From: Alistipes ihumii AP11
GTDB lineage: Bacteria; Bacteroidota; Bacteroidia; Bacteroidales; Rikenellaceae
Assembly (NCBI RefSeq): GCF_025144665.1
Contig: NZ_CP102294.1
Span: 2,232,001-2,296,000 of the forward strand
Length of the DNA: 64,000 nt
Reading direction: 5' to 3'
This document shows, in pieces, positions 63,173 through 64,000 of the stretch; position 1 is the first letter of the stretch, and each line of letters opens with the position of its first letter. Both the position numbers and the translations under genes were made by a program. The notes beneath the pieces were generated by a model, which was given only the letters and a program-made list of their open reading frames with translations, was not told the DNA's origin and made no database searches.

Positions 63173-64000
63173 ATGAAACACCTGAACTTGAACAATTCGG
63201 GATTCTTCTCTGCAAAGGGAAGGCGTTCCCGTGGCGTACGCGCCGCTCGCACTTTGATGTGGTCGGCTTTCATGGTCCCGTTGCTGCTGATGGGAGCGTG
63301 CGAGGACGACCCGGAAGATTACAGGCAGATCCCTGTGCCTTCGTATCCCGAGGTCGATGTTCCGACCTATATGACTGTTGCCGTCGAAGCGTCCAACGAT
63401 GTCGACATCACGCGGCAGGGCCGGTTCGAGTATGCCGTCAGCACGACCGGCACGGACCCTCAGCTCATATTGGACAAGCTGGCCGGCGCTTTCAATGCCG
63501 ATTCCTGCGTGCTGACTTTCGAGTATAGGAGCGATTCGACCATACGGGACGTGGAGCTTTATTTCGCCGAGCCGCTGTCCGCGACGCGCATGATGAAGGC
63601 GAGTCCGATTCCGGCCTCCAGGGTCTCGGGCGAGGAAACTTCCGACGACAACGACGAATGGGCTAAATGGTCGGTCGATCTGGGCTTTCAGGCCATTAAC
63701 ATGTCGTGGGGCGCTCCGCAGGATTACCTGCGCATCGATTTGGGCCAAACAGAAGGTATCGACATAGAAATCAAGAACATTCACTTTCGTCCCAGAACGG
63801 CCGAGGAGGCCGCTACGGGCGATGTGCTGGACCAGTTGGCCGACAACAAAGCGAATTATCTGACCAAGACGTTCGAGTCGGCCGTTTCGAACGTGAACGT
63901 GACGACTGACAAGGTAACGATTTCCGGTATCTGCAGCGGCGAGGGTTCGTTCAGTCTGGTCGAGATAGCGCCTTATATGGTAGACGGCATGTTCGAAGGA
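63173..64000 (+). CDS. Surface lipoprotein of unknown function, cut by the window end
   Basis: At least 276 residues; the frame is open to the end of the window. ATG 63173 is preferred; ATG 63161 is in frame. Lipobox LLLMGAC (Cys43) after a long basic leader. The mature part has two beta-rich segments (VLTFEYRSDSTIRDVELYF, then YLRIDLGQTEGIDIEIKNIH), like carbohydrate-binding or discoidin-like modules on glycan-use lipoproteins, but I recognise no exact family. It probably starts a new locus to the right. Confidence 0.65.
   Translation, partial: MKHLNLNNSGFFSAKGRRSRGVRAARTLMWSAFMVPLLLMGACEDDPEDYRQIPVPSYPEVDVPTYMTVAVEASNDVDITRQGRFEYAVSTTGTDPQLILDKLAGAFNADSCVLTFEYRSDSTIRDVELYFAEPLSATRMMKASPIPASRVSGEETSDDNDEWAKWSVDLGFQAINMSWGAPQDYLRIDLGQTEGIDIEIKNIHFRPRTAEEAATGDVLDQLADNKANYLTKTFESAVSNVNVTTDKVTISGICSGEGSFSLVEIAPYMVDGMFEG

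Noticed and set aside
1..64000. CRISPR arrays, rRNA genes and complete tRNA genes
   Set aside because: I looked for regularly spaced repeats and for tRNA arms; only the partial tRNA-Ser end was found.

Overview
The window most likely comes from a Bacteroidota genome, probably order Bacteroidales and an Alistipes-like lineage. I judge this from the FimA/Mfa-type fimbrillin lipoprotein locus, the DUF3575 protein, a Bacteroidota-type promoter (TTTG, 20 bp, TAnnTTTG) in front of the efflux operon, the split KdpD sensor, the GC-rich backbone and the Bacteroidales-style mobile genes. The genus is an inference; there is no rRNA to check it against.

Layout. (1) 1-11.7 kb: a plus-strand type II secretion / type IV pilus-like operon: pseudopilin end, prepilin peptidase, GspE ATPase, secretin, GspL-like, GspM-like, lipoprotein, GspC-like, GspK/PilX-like, two pseudopilins, GspF. 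Several of its genes and gaps carry GC-rich, low-complexity filler, and a 109-bp tandem duplication sits on the overlap of the two pseudopilin genes. (2) 11.9-19.9 kb: an AT-rich island with two secreted RHS/YD-repeat proteins. The second ends in an HExxH metallopeptidase-like tip and is followed by a secreted candidate immunity protein. (3) 20.1-23.1 kb: a NYN-LOTUS protein, a decayed fimbrillin-like gene and a fimbrillin-like lipoprotein. (4) 23.5-33.9 kb: accessory DNA. It holds a PHP-domain/SMC-like ATPase (TrlF-type) with a small partner gene, a DUF4143 ATPase flanked by related sequence, and a minus-strand mobile-element module (primase/helicase, three HTH proteins, an interrupted DNA adenine methylase, a coiled-coil protein, a frameshifted RteC-like gene). 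It ends at a perfect 44-bp palindrome and an orphan 3' end of a tRNA-Ser gene. (5) 34.4-40.1 kb: an RND efflux operon. (6) 41.2-46.3 kb: a fimbrial operon. (7) 46.8-62.5 kb: a potassium/osmotic block: a stand-alone kdpC copy, kdpD, a histidine kinase, a GH15 enzyme, a trehalose-phosphate synthase/phosphatase, aspartate kinase, kdpFABC with small membrane ORFs, and an outer-membrane protein. (8) 63.2 kb to the end: the start of an unknown lipoprotein.

The most interesting signals are these. Sigma-54-like promoters, each preceded by a pair of matching upstream boxes, stand before both kdp blocks. A near-identical kdpC copy lies 14 kb from kdpAB, and a tiny membrane ORF follows each kdpC copy. 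The RHS metallopeptidase comes with a candidate immunity gene. The TrlF-like two-gene unit carries an un-Bacteroidota-like Shine-Dalgarno sequence. Nothing here was checked against a database; all family names come from motif recognition.
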